A DNA stretch of 64,000 bases from Fluviicola sp. (GTDB lineage: Bacteria; Bacteroidota; Bacteroidia; Flavobacteriales_D; Crocinitomicaceae): the NCBI RefSeq assembly GCF_039596395.1, contig NZ_JBCNJT010000004.1:186001-250000 (forward strand), in the 5' to 3' direction. The notes beneath the pieces are model-generated. The model searched no databases and was not told the origin of the DNA. It saw nothing but the letters and a program-made list of their open reading frames with translations. A program made the position numbers and the translations under genes. This document shows, piece by piece, positions 50,201 through 58,286 of this stretch; position 1 is the stretch's first letter, and each line of letters begins with the position of its first letter.

Positions 50201-52074
50201 TAGGTGAAAGTTGTCAGGTTTGTACCATTCAGTGTTACTTTAACCTGGCTCTTCTGAGTTACGTTCAATACGGTTGCATTCAGGTTGAATACCGGGCTGG
50301 AAGTTTCGTAAGGATTTGTTCCGGGATTGGTAATCGTTACAATCGGAGGTTTAGGAGCCACCCGGTTGTAAATAATGATTGTTGTTGCAGAAGCAGAACC
50401 GGCAGCATTCGTACCGATTACTTCAAATACGTTTTGTCCCGGAGATAAGATTACATTGCTGGTGAATTTATCCGTTTGGGCATTGTATGCGAAGTTGTTG
50501 TTGATGGTACCGTTTTGCTTAAAGCTCACGTGTTGCGCATCTGCCACGTTCAATACATCGGCAGTCAATGCAAACGTATTTTGGTTCACCGTATACGGAT
50601 TGATATTCGGATTTACGAAGTAAACTACCGGCGGCTGGATGGTTTGCTGCGGCTGGTAAATAATTGTTGCTGTTTCTGTATCGGATCCGTATTGGTTGGT
50701 ACCTGTTGTAACAACTACGTTCGAACCGGTCACTAAATTCAATGTCGAAGCGATTCCCCGTGTAGAAGCATTGTAGGTAAATACTACAGGGCTTCCGTTC
50801 AAAGTCATCGTAATCTGGTCCTTTCCGGTCACATTCAACACAGTTCCTGTCAGGCTGAACACCGGGTTTTGAACAGTCGTCGGATTGGAAGCCGGATTGG
50901 AATAAGTCACAACCGGAGGAGTTGGTGTTTCTCTCACATAGTTGATCACCGTTTGGTCCATATCCGAACCAAAATCGTTCGTTCCCGTCAATTCAAAGGT
51001 ATTCTGACCCGGAACCAATGTCACGGTACTTTGGAAATCCTGTGTAGAAGGATTAAAGGTGAAATTGGTGATGTAATTTCCGTTTTGTCGGAAAACCACG
51101 TTCGAACTGGAACTCACGTTCTGAATTTTCCCTCTGATCACATACGTATTTGAATTTACGGTTGTTCCACTCGTACTCGGGTTGGTGAAATCAACTACAG
51201 GAGGAGTTCTTGTCGGTTGTGTCCAGGTTGGGTTTGTAACAACCGGCTGGCGCACTGTATCCTGATAAGTCATGTGTTCGTAATGATTTCTGATGTGGAA
51301 TTTCAAATAAACGCTGGTGTAGTGATACCAGTCATTGGTATATTTTCCTTTCGAAGAAAGATGACCGTCAAAGTTGTCAGCCATAGTAAAGGTTGTCTTG
51401 TGCTCAATTCCCAATGAAACACCTTTGGCAATCTGGTAGCCGATACCGATACCTACACTTGGCATAAATTTCCCCATGCTTGCAGGCGAATTCAAATCCG
51501 TATCGAATTTCTTATCCGTCATGGAATGAATTTCCGTTTGTGTATAAGAACCTGAAGCGAGTTTGGTTGAATCATACAGGTACGTAAATCCGTCAGATCC
51601 ATGTAAATCTCCTTTGGCACGATACCAGGTATAGCCGATACCTCCGAAAATATATGGGTCCCAGCCCGTACGTTCTCTCAACTTGTTAAAATGGATTGCC
51701 AATTCCAGGCTCAATTCGTGCAATCTCGTACCGAAATTCATCACTACGGGTTGACCCGCAGCATTGTATTCCTGGTAAACAGGATTGGAAGAAACGTTCG
51801 TAGAATCGGTGTTGTATCCTTTCCAAAGCCCGGTTAAGTAACGCAAACGCAAATCAAAACTGATCGGTCTCCCATAATTGTAATTGAATTGATGGCCTAC
51901 TATCAGACCGTATCCCAGATCCAGCTTGTATGGAACATCTGTTTTAGTCCACGTTCCACCGACGTTTAAACCCCAAAACCAACGACTGTCGTTGTCGTAG
52001 TTGACTTTTTCATTCTGGGAAAATAAGGTGGTGGCAAATAGTAGACTTACAATTAGCGTGTAAAAATATTTCAT
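47212..52074 (-). CDS. Giant outer-membrane protein: N-terminal barrel plus 13 Ig-like repeats
   Basis: This 1620-residue protein has a signal peptide (FYTLIVSLLFATTLFSQ). Residues about 25-275 look like an outer-membrane beta barrel of the OmpA/PorT-like kind (WFWGLNVGGTWTKTDVPYKL, YIFGGIGYTWYRAKG, GIGYQIAKGVSLGIEHKTTF). Thirteen repeats of about 90 residues follow, each opening with PPVVxFxNP or a variant and containing LNVTxxxQIxVxxNG, FxYNAxT and L-x-x-GxNxxxxTxTNxxGSD. The last 100 residues are low complexity, first Gly/Asn-rich (GNGNGNNGHGNN), then Thr/Pro/Arg-rich. No T9SS sorting domain was found. An adhesin or surface stalk is inference from repeats. It is divergent from the T9SS type B gene. 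Confidence 0.9.
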   Translation of the reverse strand: MKYFYTLIVSLLFATTLFSQNEKVNYDNDSRWFWGLNVGGTWTKTDVPYKLDLGYGLIVGHQFNYNYGRPISFDLRLRYLTGLWKGYNTDSTNVSSNPVYQEYNAAGQPVVMNFGTRLHELSLELAIHFNKLRERTGWDPYIFGGIGYTWYRAKGDLHGSDGFTYLYDSTKLASGSYTQTEIHSMTDKKFDTDLNSPASMGKFMPSVGIGIGYQIAKGVSLGIEHKTTFTMADNFDGHLSSKGKYTNDWYHYTSVYLKFHIRNHYEHMTYQDTVRQPVVTNPTWTQPTRTPPVVDFTNPSTSGTTVNSNTYVIRGKIQNVSSSSNVVFRQNGNYITNFTFNPSTQDFQSTVTLVPGQNTFELTGTNDFGSDMDQTVINYVRETPTPPVVTYSNPASNPTTVQNPVFSLTGTVLNVTGKDQITMTLNGSPVVFTYNASTRGIASTLNLVTGSNVVVTTGTNQYGSDTETATIIYQPQQTIQPPVVYFVNPNINPYTVNQNTFALTADVLNVADAQHVSFKQNGTINNNFAYNAQTDKFTSNVILSPGQNVFEVIGTNAAGSASATTIIIYNRVAPKPPIVTITNPGTNPYETSSPVFNLNATVLNVTQKSQVKVTLNGTNLTTFTYNAASNGVTESLNLVPGANVVTVTGTNADGTDSKQTTIIYKRAETVQPPVVQFTTPNVDPYTTSAGIQNVIASVLHVTSQSGVNVNVNGANVTNFTFVNSNASFAVTLIEGANIITVTGTNSAGTDSETQTIIYRKPVSVQPPVVSFIDPSLNPSTSLNASYLVKARVRFVSTASQIVLKINGQVSTNFIYTASSEIMEFTTGLVNGANVIEIVATNAAGSDAETTVINYRAPNPTLPPVVTITYPAANPQTVNVPNSNVAATVLNVDNQQQIQVLVNGAPYSGFTYSTSTKVLTMNASLILGANTVNITATNSAGTSSDATQIIYKRDEVILPPVVSFINPATPGQTVSSPAYIVRAKVTNVTMQSQIVVKEDGVIVNPGFWTFNPATLEVTFNHTLNAGNNIFEITGTNAGGSHTASTSVIYKRIEIPCNKPVITFSNPAMQNTTVETTAFVVKASVTNSTSVNQIEVYLNGNLQTAGTFNAGTSLFEKALTLIEGSNSIEIKSTNACGTSSSTTVVVMKPKVIPCIAPEIVRLKPVREELITESEYASVAATVSNVTQVSQIQCKVDGVVVAFNYDEASHTVTLNATLTEGQHTIDIIVTNECGSRQVSWKVTRIVCKPPVVTITGSSSPNNAAVTSDGFNLSATVSNVESQSEITVTQNGQVIGFVYNQQTGVLTLDRNLVVGANAFVILAKNKCGENSKSINVVRKEVVVVPAPTIQITSPSMSPLETDQSAQTVMIATTGVTSASQVSVTLNGVVTNFNFNAGTGGIQFNATYVLGQNIIVATAVTPGGTATDSKIVIYNTPEVIPAPVIAFTNPIRCPATFLPGTAVISGTVQNVANASQVSILYNGENVTFTSSIESNVLTFSFQVNVTLSTVSVPLVVTATNASGSDTKSCVINVSRPVENPNGSNGNGNGNNGHGNNTDGTDESNPGQGSGGPNGGTNGTVDDENGNGNGGNGGNNGKTTTPTRPTTTRPGTVTPTTRPTRPAGRP

Positions 52075-52232
52075 AGTCTAAAGTTTAATCTATTTTGTGG
52101 CTTAACCATTCCTGTGCCAAAAAAGCACAAAAAGGTTTCCATTTAACAAAATTGACGGCGCGAAACTACGAAAAAACCATTAAAATATCCCTGAATGTAT
52201 TAGTTTTACAATCATATACGCATCTTTCGCAC

Positions 52233-53522
52233 ATGAATCTCAGCGCTGTTAAAGTATTGTTAATCTCATTTTTAAGTGTGACTTCCGGGTTCGCCCAGTT
52301 GACAAACGATGCATGCCCGACAGCTACACCTTTGTGCCCGAATGTTTCGGTTTCCGGTTCCAATACCGGAGCAACAGCAACGGTCTGTCCGGGATGTGAA
52401 GATGACTTTACTTTTTGCTTTTCGGGAACGAACAGTGTTTGGTACCAGTTCAACACCAATGTAACCGGTGGTGATGTTACGTTCAATTTCAGCAATCTCC
52501 TGTTCAACCTGCAGGCAGGAAGAGGCACCGAATTGCAAGCCGCGATCATACAGGCGGTCGTTCCCTGCGATGCTGCAACCTATACGCTCATCAGCAATTG
52601 TGAATCCGGCTCTGCAACAGCATTCAGCCTGACAGCAGTGGGGCTTCCTGCAAACACCACTTATTACCTGGTTGTTAACGGCGCAAAAAATGGCGGAGCA
52701 ACACTCCCGGCAGAAGCTTCTTTTGATTTAATCGGATCAGGAACAGGATTCGACAGGCCGGCTCCGGGACTTTCGATCGGGGGACCGACAATTACAGTAT
52801 GTCCGCAAACTCCGACTTCATTTACAGCCTATCTAAGCAATTGTACAGATACCAGTGATTTCACCTGGTACGTGAATGGTGTTGTAAAAGCTGTGACTCA
52901 GTCCTCTCTATGGATTACAAGCAGCTTACAGAACGGAGATGTCGTTTCCGTAGATTGCAGTTGTTTTGACGTTTGTCCGCAGGCATTGAATGCTACGTAT
53001 CTGGCTGTAACAGTTGATCCTTTGACGGTTGATGCCGGTCCCGATTACACGATCCAGGCAGGTAGCAGTGTTCAGATAACAGGTACTTCAAACGGAACCG
53101 ATTTTATGTGGAGTCCGACGCAAACATTGAATACTCCCTACTCCATTACAACTTATGCCTCGCCGGAGGAAACCACCACTTACACTTTAACAGCTTTGAA
53201 CGCAAATTGTTCCCTTTCCGACGAAATGACCGTTTCCGTTTCCAATAACCTCACTATTCCGGGAAGTTTCTCACCCAACGGAGACGGAAGCAACGATAAA
53301 TGGATCATCGACGGAATTGGTTTTTATCCGGATGCACAGGTAGTTATTTATGATCGCTGGGGACAGAAAATTGCAGAGATTTCCGGCTACAGTTTAACTA
53401 AAGCCTGGGACGGAACCAATAAAGGCAAACCCGTTTCGGATGGGGTTTATTTCTATTCATTGGATCTGCGCCAGAATAACGACACCAAACCCCTTAAAGG
53501 AAGTATTACCGTAATCCGCTGA
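52233..53522 (+). CDS. T9SS type B cargo (gliding-motility-type C-terminal domain)
   Basis: From ATG 52233 this 429-residue protein has a signal (AVKVLLISFLSVTSGFAQ). An N-terminal domain of about 180 residues (LTNDACPTATPLCPNVSVSG, then YYLVVNGAKNGGATLPAEAS) resembles exported Bacteroidota adhesion or pre-peptidase-like modules. An Ig/PKD-like part follows (AGPDYTIQAGSSVQITGTSN). The C-terminal domain is type B: IPGSFSPNGDGSNDKWIIDG, then VVIYDRWGQKIAEISG and DGVYFYSLDLRQNN, ending KGSITVIR. Type B proteins need the T9SS and a PorP/SprF-like partner, and such a gene overlaps this stop by one base. A longer frame beginning with TTG at 52095 lacks a signal and is rejected. Confidence 0.92.
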   Translation: MNLSAVKVLLISFLSVTSGFAQLTNDACPTATPLCPNVSVSGSNTGATATVCPGCEDDFTFCFSGTNSVWYQFNTNVTGGDVTFNFSNLLFNLQAGRGTELQAAIIQAVVPCDAATYTLISNCESGSATAFSLTAVGLPANTTYYLVVNGAKNGGATLPAEASFDLIGSGTGFDRPAPGLSIGGPTITVCPQTPTSFTAYLSNCTDTSDFTWYVNGVVKAVTQSSLWITSSLQNGDVVSVDCSCFDVCPQALNATYLAVTVDPLTVDAGPDYTIQAGSSVQITGTSNGTDFMWSPTQTLNTPYSITTYASPEETTTYTLTALNANCSLSDEMTVSVSNNLTIPGSFSPNGDGSNDKWIIDGIGFYPDAQVVIYDRWGQKIAEISGYSLTKAWDGTNKGKPVSDGVYFYSLDLRQNNDTKPLKGSITVIR

Positions 53523-54448
53523 TGAAAAAAACACTGCTTTGCATACTTGTTTTGATTGCTTCCTGTTCTTTCGGACAGCAAGTGAGTCACATGTCGCAAT
53601 GGATCCATCATCAGTATGCGATTAATCCGGCATATACAGGAATCAAAACCTGCCTGGAAGCACAATCCACCTTCCGGGGACAGTGGATCAAAGTTGATGG
53701 AGCACCTTATTCCGGATGGGTAAGTGTTCACGCTCCTTTGCAATCGAAGCGCAGAAAATTCCTGAGCGGAAGACATGGTTTGGGCGGAATGGTTTACCTG
53801 GACAATATCGGTCCGTTCCAGGATATCCGTGTGCAGCTTTCCTATGCGGGACACTTTAATTTTTCACTGACCAATCGTTTATCACTCGGACTCGCAGTAG
53901 GTGCCAGACAACTTTCATTCGATTTGAATGAAGCAAAACCTTTGACTCCCGATCCGACCATTAACGGAAGTGCTTCTCAAATCCTTCCGACAGCTACTTT
54001 CGGTGCGTGGTGGAACGGAAAGAACTATTTTGCGGGATTTACTTTGTATGAACTCATTCCTCAGAAATGGAATGTAATCGGTACGAACGCAGGATCAAAA
54101 ATGCATTGGATGGCTACAGGTGGATATAAGTTTTATATCAATCCGAAAATCAACCTGTTTCCCGGAATGTATGTCGCATACACCAAAAACACGCCCATTG
54201 AGTTGCAGATCCATGCTTTGGTCGAATTTCAAAGCAAGTTCAATCTCGGTCTGGGTTTAAGAAACACCGATGCGCTGATTGCCATGGTTGGTTTCCGGTT
54301 CAAGGAAAAGTGGAAACTCGGATATTCCTACGATTTCGTTCTTTCAAAGCTGCGTCCGAACACTTTCCACTCCCACGAAATCACCCTTTCTTTTTCTCCT
54401 TGCAAACAGCGTTCGGAAAGCACTTCCGGTTGCGCTGATTTCGACTAG
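53522..54448 (+). CDS. PorP/SprF family type IX secretion outer-membrane protein
   Basis: This 308-residue outer-membrane barrel belongs to the PorP/SprF family. It has a signal (LLCILVLIASCSFGQQ) and the family start VSHMSQWIHHQYAINPAYTG, then TFRGQWIKVDGAPYSGWVSV. Regular beta strands follow to the C-terminus (MVGFRFKEKWKLGYSYDFVL). Family members are needed for export or surface placement of T9SS type B proteins. Its ATG overlaps the stop of the type B cargo gene (TGATG), so the two are almost surely a cognate pair. An OmpA lipoprotein follows after 95 bp. Confidence 0.93.
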   Translation: MKKTLLCILVLIASCSFGQQVSHMSQWIHHQYAINPAYTGIKTCLEAQSTFRGQWIKVDGAPYSGWVSVHAPLQSKRRKFLSGRHGLGGMVYLDNIGPFQDIRVQLSYAGHFNFSLTNRLSLGLAVGARQLSFDLNEAKPLTPDPTINGSASQILPTATFGAWWNGKNYFAGFTLYELIPQKWNVIGTNAGSKMHWMATGGYKFYINPKINLFPGMYVAYTKNTPIELQIHALVEFQSKFNLGLGLRNTDALIAMVGFRFKEKWKLGYSYDFVLSKLRPNTFHSHEITLSFSPCKQRSESTSGCADFD

Positions 54449-54543
54449 AAGGCTGTGCTATTCCCATTTCACTGTTTATAAGTATCTCCTGGCCTCCTCT
54501 CAGCCGCCCGATTTCTTTCGAAATTTGAGTTTAAAGCATTTGA

Positions 54544-55509
54544 ATGAAAACACAACTTTCTATAATCGCACTAATTGGCGCATTGACAGCATGCGTACCT
54601 GCAAAAAAATACAACGAACTTCTTGAAAGAGAAAAAGTATGCAGCGAAGAACTGAGTAAATACAAGGCTTCAAGCATCGAAAACGAAGGAAAAGCAAAAG
54701 ACCTGCAAATCATGGTCGATCAATTCCGTAAAGACATCGTTACCTTGAAAAAGGACACATTAGAATTGGGATCAAACCTGCGTTTCCTGCAGTCACAATA
54801 CGATCTGATGGTTGCGCAAAATGAAGCTTACGAACAGAAACTGGATCAAATGCGAATGAAGGGAGCCAAAGAATCAGCCAATTACCAGGCAGATATTGAA
54901 GCAAAGAACCAGGAACTTCAACGCAAAGAAGACGCTTTGAAAGCTTTGGAAAGTGAATTGGTAGCCAAGGAAAAACTGCTTATCGAGCGCGAAGAACGCG
55001 TGACCGAACTGGAGGAAATGATCAAGCGAAAAGACGATGCCATGAAGCAGTTAAAAACCCGTGTCTCCAGTGCTTTAAAAGGATTTGAGAACAAAGGGCT
55101 CACCGTTATTGAAAAGAATGGTAAAATATACGTTTCTCTGGAAGCCAAATTACTTTTCGCATCCGGAAGCACCACGGTTGAACCGGATGGAAAAAAGGCT
55201 TTGGTGGATCTGGCAAAAGTATTGGAGAACGAAAAGGATTTGGAAATCATCGTTGAGGGACATACAGACACGGATAAATTGGCAAGCACTGCTCATCCGA
55301 AAAACAACTGGGAATTAAGCGTACTCCGTTCAACGGCCGTTGTAGAAATTATGATTGGCAATAGCAAAATGAACCCCATGCAGCTAATGGCGGCCGGAAG
55401 AGGCGAATATCATCCGGTTGATCCGAAAGACAAAGCAAAAAACAGACGCATCGAAGTGATTATTTCACCGAACTTAAACGAGCTTTACCAAATTTTAGAC
55501 GGAAAATAA
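54544..55509 (+). CDS. OmpA-family lipoprotein with coiled coil
   Basis: This 321-residue lipoprotein has signal MKTQLSIIALIGALTACVPA (lipobox LTAC, Cys17). A long coiled coil at about 25-180 (EREKVCSEELSKYKASSIEN, then EKLLIEREERVTELEEMIKR) is followed by an OmpA-like peptidoglycan-binding domain at about 200-310. The OmpA domain has LLFASGSTTVEPDGKKALVD, IIVEGHTDTDKLASTAH, NWELSVLRSTAVVEIMI, AAGRGEYHPVDPKDKAKNRR and RIEVII. It would tether an outer-membrane lipoprotein to peptidoglycan across the periplasm. It lies 95 bp after the PorP/SprF gene on the same strand and may stabilise that complex, which is inference. Confidence 0.93.
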   Translation: MKTQLSIIALIGALTACVPAKKYNELLEREKVCSEELSKYKASSIENEGKAKDLQIMVDQFRKDIVTLKKDTLELGSNLRFLQSQYDLMVAQNEAYEQKLDQMRMKGAKESANYQADIEAKNQELQRKEDALKALESELVAKEKLLIEREERVTELEEMIKRKDDAMKQLKTRVSSALKGFENKGLTVIEKNGKIYVSLEAKLLFASGSTTVEPDGKKALVDLAKVLENEKDLEIIVEGHTDTDKLASTAHPKNNWELSVLRSTAVVEIMIGNSKMNPMQLMAAGRGEYHPVDPKDKAKNRRIEVIISPNLNELYQILDGK

Positions 55510-55530
55510 TCCGGAATGGACTTTCAAGAA

Positions 55531-55556
55531 AGGCACTCTTTTGGGTGTCTTTTTTG
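55531..55556 (+). terminator. Terminator after the OmpA lipoprotein gene
   Basis: GGCACTC at 55532-55538 pairs with GGGTGTC (two G-U pairs) around a short T-rich loop, followed by six or more T. It lies 22 bases after the stop. Confidence 0.6.
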
Positions 55557-55603
55557 TTGAAAATAATTCGTAATTTAAAGAAACAAAAAGAAAGGTCATT
55601 CAC

Positions 55604-55963
55604 ATGGAACAAACATTGGTTATAGGAGCAACAACGAAAGAAGATCGTTACGCAAACAGGGCAATCCGCGCATTAAGAAGCCACAATTATCCGGTAGTAG
55701 CTTTCGGACAAAAAGAAGGTAAAGTGCTGGATGTGGATATTGAAACCGAATGGAATCCGGATTGGGATATTGAAACAGTTACGTTATATCTTGGTCCGCA
55801 AAACCAGGAAGGTTACATCGACAAGATCATAGCATTGAAACCGAATCGGGTGATCTTCAATCCCGGAACAGAAAACCCGGCGTTTGTCGAAAAATTAAAA
55901 GCCGCTAAAATATACCCTGAAATTGGCTGTACGTTAGTGATGCTTTCAATAGGAACTTATTAA
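55604..55963 (+). CDS. CoA-binding domain protein (YccU-like)
   Basis: This 119-residue cytoplasmic protein is a single CoA-binding Rossmann domain. It has LVIGATTKEDRYANRAIRAL at the start (G-x-x-x-x-x-x-R-x-x-x-A), NYPVVAFGQKEG, then TVTLYLGPQNQEGYIDKIIA and RVIFNPGTENPAFVEKL. This is the compact form seen in YccU and related proteins. No enzyme activity is known for the short form. It stands alone between two terminators. The assignment to the fold is good; the exact role is unknown. Confidence 0.88.
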   Translation: MEQTLVIGATTKEDRYANRAIRALRSHNYPVVAFGQKEGKVLDVDIETEWNPDWDIETVTLYLGPQNQEGYIDKIIALKPNRVIFNPGTENPAFVEKLKAAKIYPEIGCTLVMLSIGTY

Positions 55964-55968
55964 AACAT

Positions 55969-56001
55969 AAAGCCTTGCAAAAATGATTGCAAGGCTTTTT
56001 T
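55969..56001. terminator. Bidirectional terminator between CoA-binding and Fic genes
   Basis: AAAGCCTTGCAA at 55969-55980 pairs with TTGCAAGGCTTT at 55987-55998 across a six-base loop, followed by TTT. It can serve the CoA-binding gene on the plus strand and the Fic gene (stop 56009) on the minus strand. Confidence 0.8.
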
Positions 56002-56008
56002 ATTTATG

Positions 56009-57079
56009 TTATCCGCAAAGGGAAATGTGCTCTTTCAATGCGTGGATAACGGTTTCAGCAATCAAAGTATGAAATGCGTTTTTCCCGTCTTCAGGAGCTT
56101 TTTCCAAAGCATTGTAATAACGAAGCCTGTTTTCCAATTCTCCTTTGATATTAGCAATGGGATAACCACTTTGCATCAAAATCAGGTTCATGATCAAACG
56201 GCAGGTTCTCCCGTTTCCATCAATGAAAGGGTGAATACGAACGATTTGTTCATGCATTTCTGCAGCCAATATCACCGGATGGAGCAGCGATTTATTTTTT
56301 TTATAAAAGGCAAAGACCTCTTCCATCATTGGATTAAGCATATATGGCTCCGGTGGCAAATGAGCACTCCCCGAAATACGAACTCCTATGGAACGGTAAA
56401 CTCCGGCGTTTTCACGATCAATTCCTTTAAGGATCAAGTGATGGATTTCCTTCAGAATGCGTTCAGAAAAAGCCGTTTTTTTTTGGATCATTTCTCCCAG
56501 ATAACTGATAGCTTCGGAATGATTTATCGCTTCCAGGTGCTCTCTGACAGATTTCCCACCAACGGTTATTCCATCATTAACAACCAGATAAGTCTCCTGA
56601 AGAGTCAGTGTATTTCCTTCAATCCGGTTACTTTCATACGTATAATTCAGATTGAAGTATTCTTCCATTTTCTTTAACTGAAGTTGATTGAGAGGCCGTT
56701 TAGAAGACCAGATCTCCAATAATTCAGAACATTCTCTTAATAAATCATTTAATTGGGGAGAAATTACTTTTTGATAATCTGCTTTATTCTGACGATCGTA
56801 TTTAACCCGCTCTTCAGCAACTTGCATAGCTTTCTCGAACAAACGGCTGTCTTCATCAAACAGAGCATAAATCCTTTCACCAATCCAACTTGCCCTGGTA
56901 CTATCTTCATCCAATTCCAAATGAGAGATCAATAGTTGTATATGCTTTTCGGAAGGTGTTCTTTCTCCTTTCTCATATTTGTTCAATAAAGCGATATCTA
57001 TTCCTGAAACCCGCGACAATTCTTTCAATGTATAATTGAATCGCGTGCGTGCCTCTTTTAAAACATCCTTTAATTTCAC
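56009..57079 (-). CDS. XRE-type HTH plus Fic domain protein
   Basis: This 356-residue protein starts with GTG and joins an XRE-like HTH (about 3-55: LKEARTRFNYTLKELSRVSG, then LNKYEKGERTPSEKHIQLL) to a Fic domain. The Fic active site is EQIVRIHPFIDGNGRTCRLI (HPFxDGNGR complete, near residue 275). The inhibitory motif (S/T)xxxE(G/N) is present before the Fic core as SNRIEGN (near 152-158), as in self-inhibited class II Fic proteins. Fic enzymes transfer AMP to a hydroxyl of a target protein. No separate small antitoxin gene adjoins it, in line with self-inhibition. The HTH and a nearby palindrome suggest self-repression. Confidence 0.93.
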   Translation of the reverse strand: MKLKDVLKEARTRFNYTLKELSRVSGIDIALLNKYEKGERTPSEKHIQLLISHLELDEDSTRASWIGERIYALFDEDSRLFEKAMQVAEERVKYDRQNKADYQKVISPQLNDLLRECSELLEIWSSKRPLNQLQLKKMEEYFNLNYTYESNRIEGNTLTLQETYLVVNDGITVGGKSVREHLEAINHSEAISYLGEMIQKKTAFSERILKEIHHLILKGIDRENAGVYRSIGVRISGSAHLPPEPYMLNPMMEEVFAFYKKNKSLLHPVILAAEMHEQIVRIHPFIDGNGRTCRLIMNLILMQSGYPIANIKGELENRLRYYNALEKAPEDGKNAFHTLIAETVIHALKEHISLCG

Positions 57080-57082
57080 CTT

Positions 57083-57114
57083 TTGACAAATTAATTATAG
57101 ACTAATTTAGTCAA
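57083..57114 (-). promoter_or_regulatory. Promoter/operator of the Fic gene
   Basis: The palindrome GACTAATTTAGTC at 57100-57112 lies within an outer inverted repeat TTGAC/GTCAA at 57083-57114. On the minus strand TTAATTTG (one base off TAnnTTTG) is at 57094-57087, eight bases upstream of the GTG. The overlap of palindrome and promoter suits binding by the HTH of the Fic protein itself. Confidence 0.5.
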
Positions 57115-57125
57115 ATTTTTTGGAT

Positions 57126-57160
57126 AAAAAAATCCCCGAATCATTTTCGGGGATTTTTTT
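57126..57160 (-). terminator. Terminator at the end of queA
   Basis: AATCCCCGAA at 57131-57140 pairs with TTCGGGGATT at 57146-57155, with A- and T-runs on both sides. It overlaps the queA stop by two bases and on the minus strand ends that gene's transcription before the Fic promoter. Confidence 0.85.
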
Positions 57161-58217
57161 ACAATATCAACATCGCATCTCCGTACGAATAGAACTTATA
57201 TTTTTCTTTTATTGCTTCATGATAAGCTTCCATCATTAAGTCATGACCGCAGAAAGCTGAAATCATCATTAACAAGGTAGAAAGCGGTGTATGGAAATTC
57301 GTTACCAAACTATCTGCAATGCTAAAATCGTAAGGAGGGAAAATAAACTTGTTGGTCCAACCATCAAACGCTTTCAACATGTTATCAGTAGAAACGGATG
57401 TCTCAACTGCACGCATGGAAGTTGTTCCGATAGCACAAACGCGCTTCTTATTCCTCTTCGCTTCATTCACGATGCTGGCAGCTTTTTCAGTGATGATCAC
57501 TTGCTCGGAGTCCATTTTATGCTTCGTCAGATCTTCTACTTCCACAGAACGGAAAGTACCCAATCCTACGTGCAATGTTACTTCAGCAAAGTTTACACCT
57601 TTCAACTCCAAACGCTTCAGCAATTCACGGGAGAAATGCAATCCTGCAGTAGGCGCCGCAACAGCTCCTTCTTCTTTCGCATAAATGGTCTGGTATCTTT
57701 CCTCGTCAGCTTCTTCCACATCACGCTTGATGTATTTCGGAAGCGGAGTTTCTCCAAGTTCTGTAATTTTTGCCTTGAATTCTTCGTAAGGACCATCAAA
57801 CAAGAATCGCAATGTTCTTCCGCGGGAAGTAGTATTGTCAATAACCTCAGCTACCAATGAATCATCATCACCGAAGTACAATTTATTTCCAATTCTGATC
57901 TTACGTGCCGGATCAACCAATACATCCCACAAAAGGCTCTCACGGTTCAATTCTCTCAATAAGAACACCTCAATCTTAGCACCCGTTTTTTCCTTGTTTC
58001 CGTACATGCGGGCAGGGAATACACGTGTGTTGTTCATAATCATAACATCACCTTCACCGAAGTAATTGATAATGTCCTTAAACAAACGGTGCTCGATTTT
58101 TCCGGTATCGCGGTGGACTACCATCAAACGTGCTTCATCACGGTTTTCACTTGGGTATTCAGCAATCAGTTCGTCCGGAAGATCAAAACTGAATTCAGAA
58201 AGCTTCATTTTATTCAT
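57159..58217 (-). CDS. queA: S-adenosylmethionine:tRNA ribosyltransferase-isomerase
   Basis: QueA transfers and isomerises the ribosyl group of S-adenosylmethionine onto 7-aminomethyl-7-deazaguanine in tRNA, making epoxyqueuosine in the cytoplasm. The 352-residue protein has [79 protein letters not shown] and [19 protein letters not shown]. All are signatures of the family, and the length is usual. An ATG nine bases downstream is an equal candidate start. It follows truB on the same strand but also has its own promoter inside the truB 3' end. Confidence 0.97.
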   Translation of the reverse strand: MNKMKLSEFSFDLPDELIAEYPSENRDEARLMVVHRDTGKIEHRLFKDIINYFGEGDVMIMNNTRVFPARMYGNKEKTGAKIEVFLLRELNRESLLWDVLVDPARKIRIGNKLYFGDDDSLVAEVIDNTTSRGRTLRFLFDGPYEEFKAKITELGETPLPKYIKRDVEEADEERYQTIYAKEEGAVAAPTAGLHFSRELLKRLELKGVNFAEVTLHVGLGTFRSVEVEDLTKHKMDSEQVIITEKAASIVNEAKRNKKRVCAIGTTSMRAVETSVSTDNMLKAFDGWTNKFIFPPYDFSIADSLVTNFHTPLSTLLMMISAFCGHDLMMEAYHEAIKEKYKFYSYGDAMLIL

Positions 58218-58255
58218 ACAAGCTGTATTTTTATCTGCTTTAAATCAAAAGAGGG

Positions 58256-58286
58256 CAAAATTACAAAAAATCAGGGTATTTTACAA
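58256..58286 (-). promoter_or_regulatory. Promoter of queA
   Basis: On the minus strand TTG at 58286-58284 and TAATTTTG at 58263-58256 are 20 bases apart, a full consensus match. The -33 half lies inside the last codons of truB. The ATG of queA at 58217 is about 39 bases downstream. Confidence 0.6.

Noticed and set aside
47212-51300. CRISPR or DNA satellite suggested by regular repetition
   Set aside because: The ~270-bp periodicity comes from Ig-like protein repeats that are diverged at the DNA level; there are no short identical repeats with spacers.
52095-52232. Longer N-terminus for the T9SS type B protein
   Set aside because: The extension begins at TTG, lacks a signal peptide and puts a clear signal sequence in the middle of the protein.
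56009-57079. Two-gene Fic toxin-antitoxin system
   Set aside because: No small antitoxin gene adjoins; the inhibitory motif is within the same protein.
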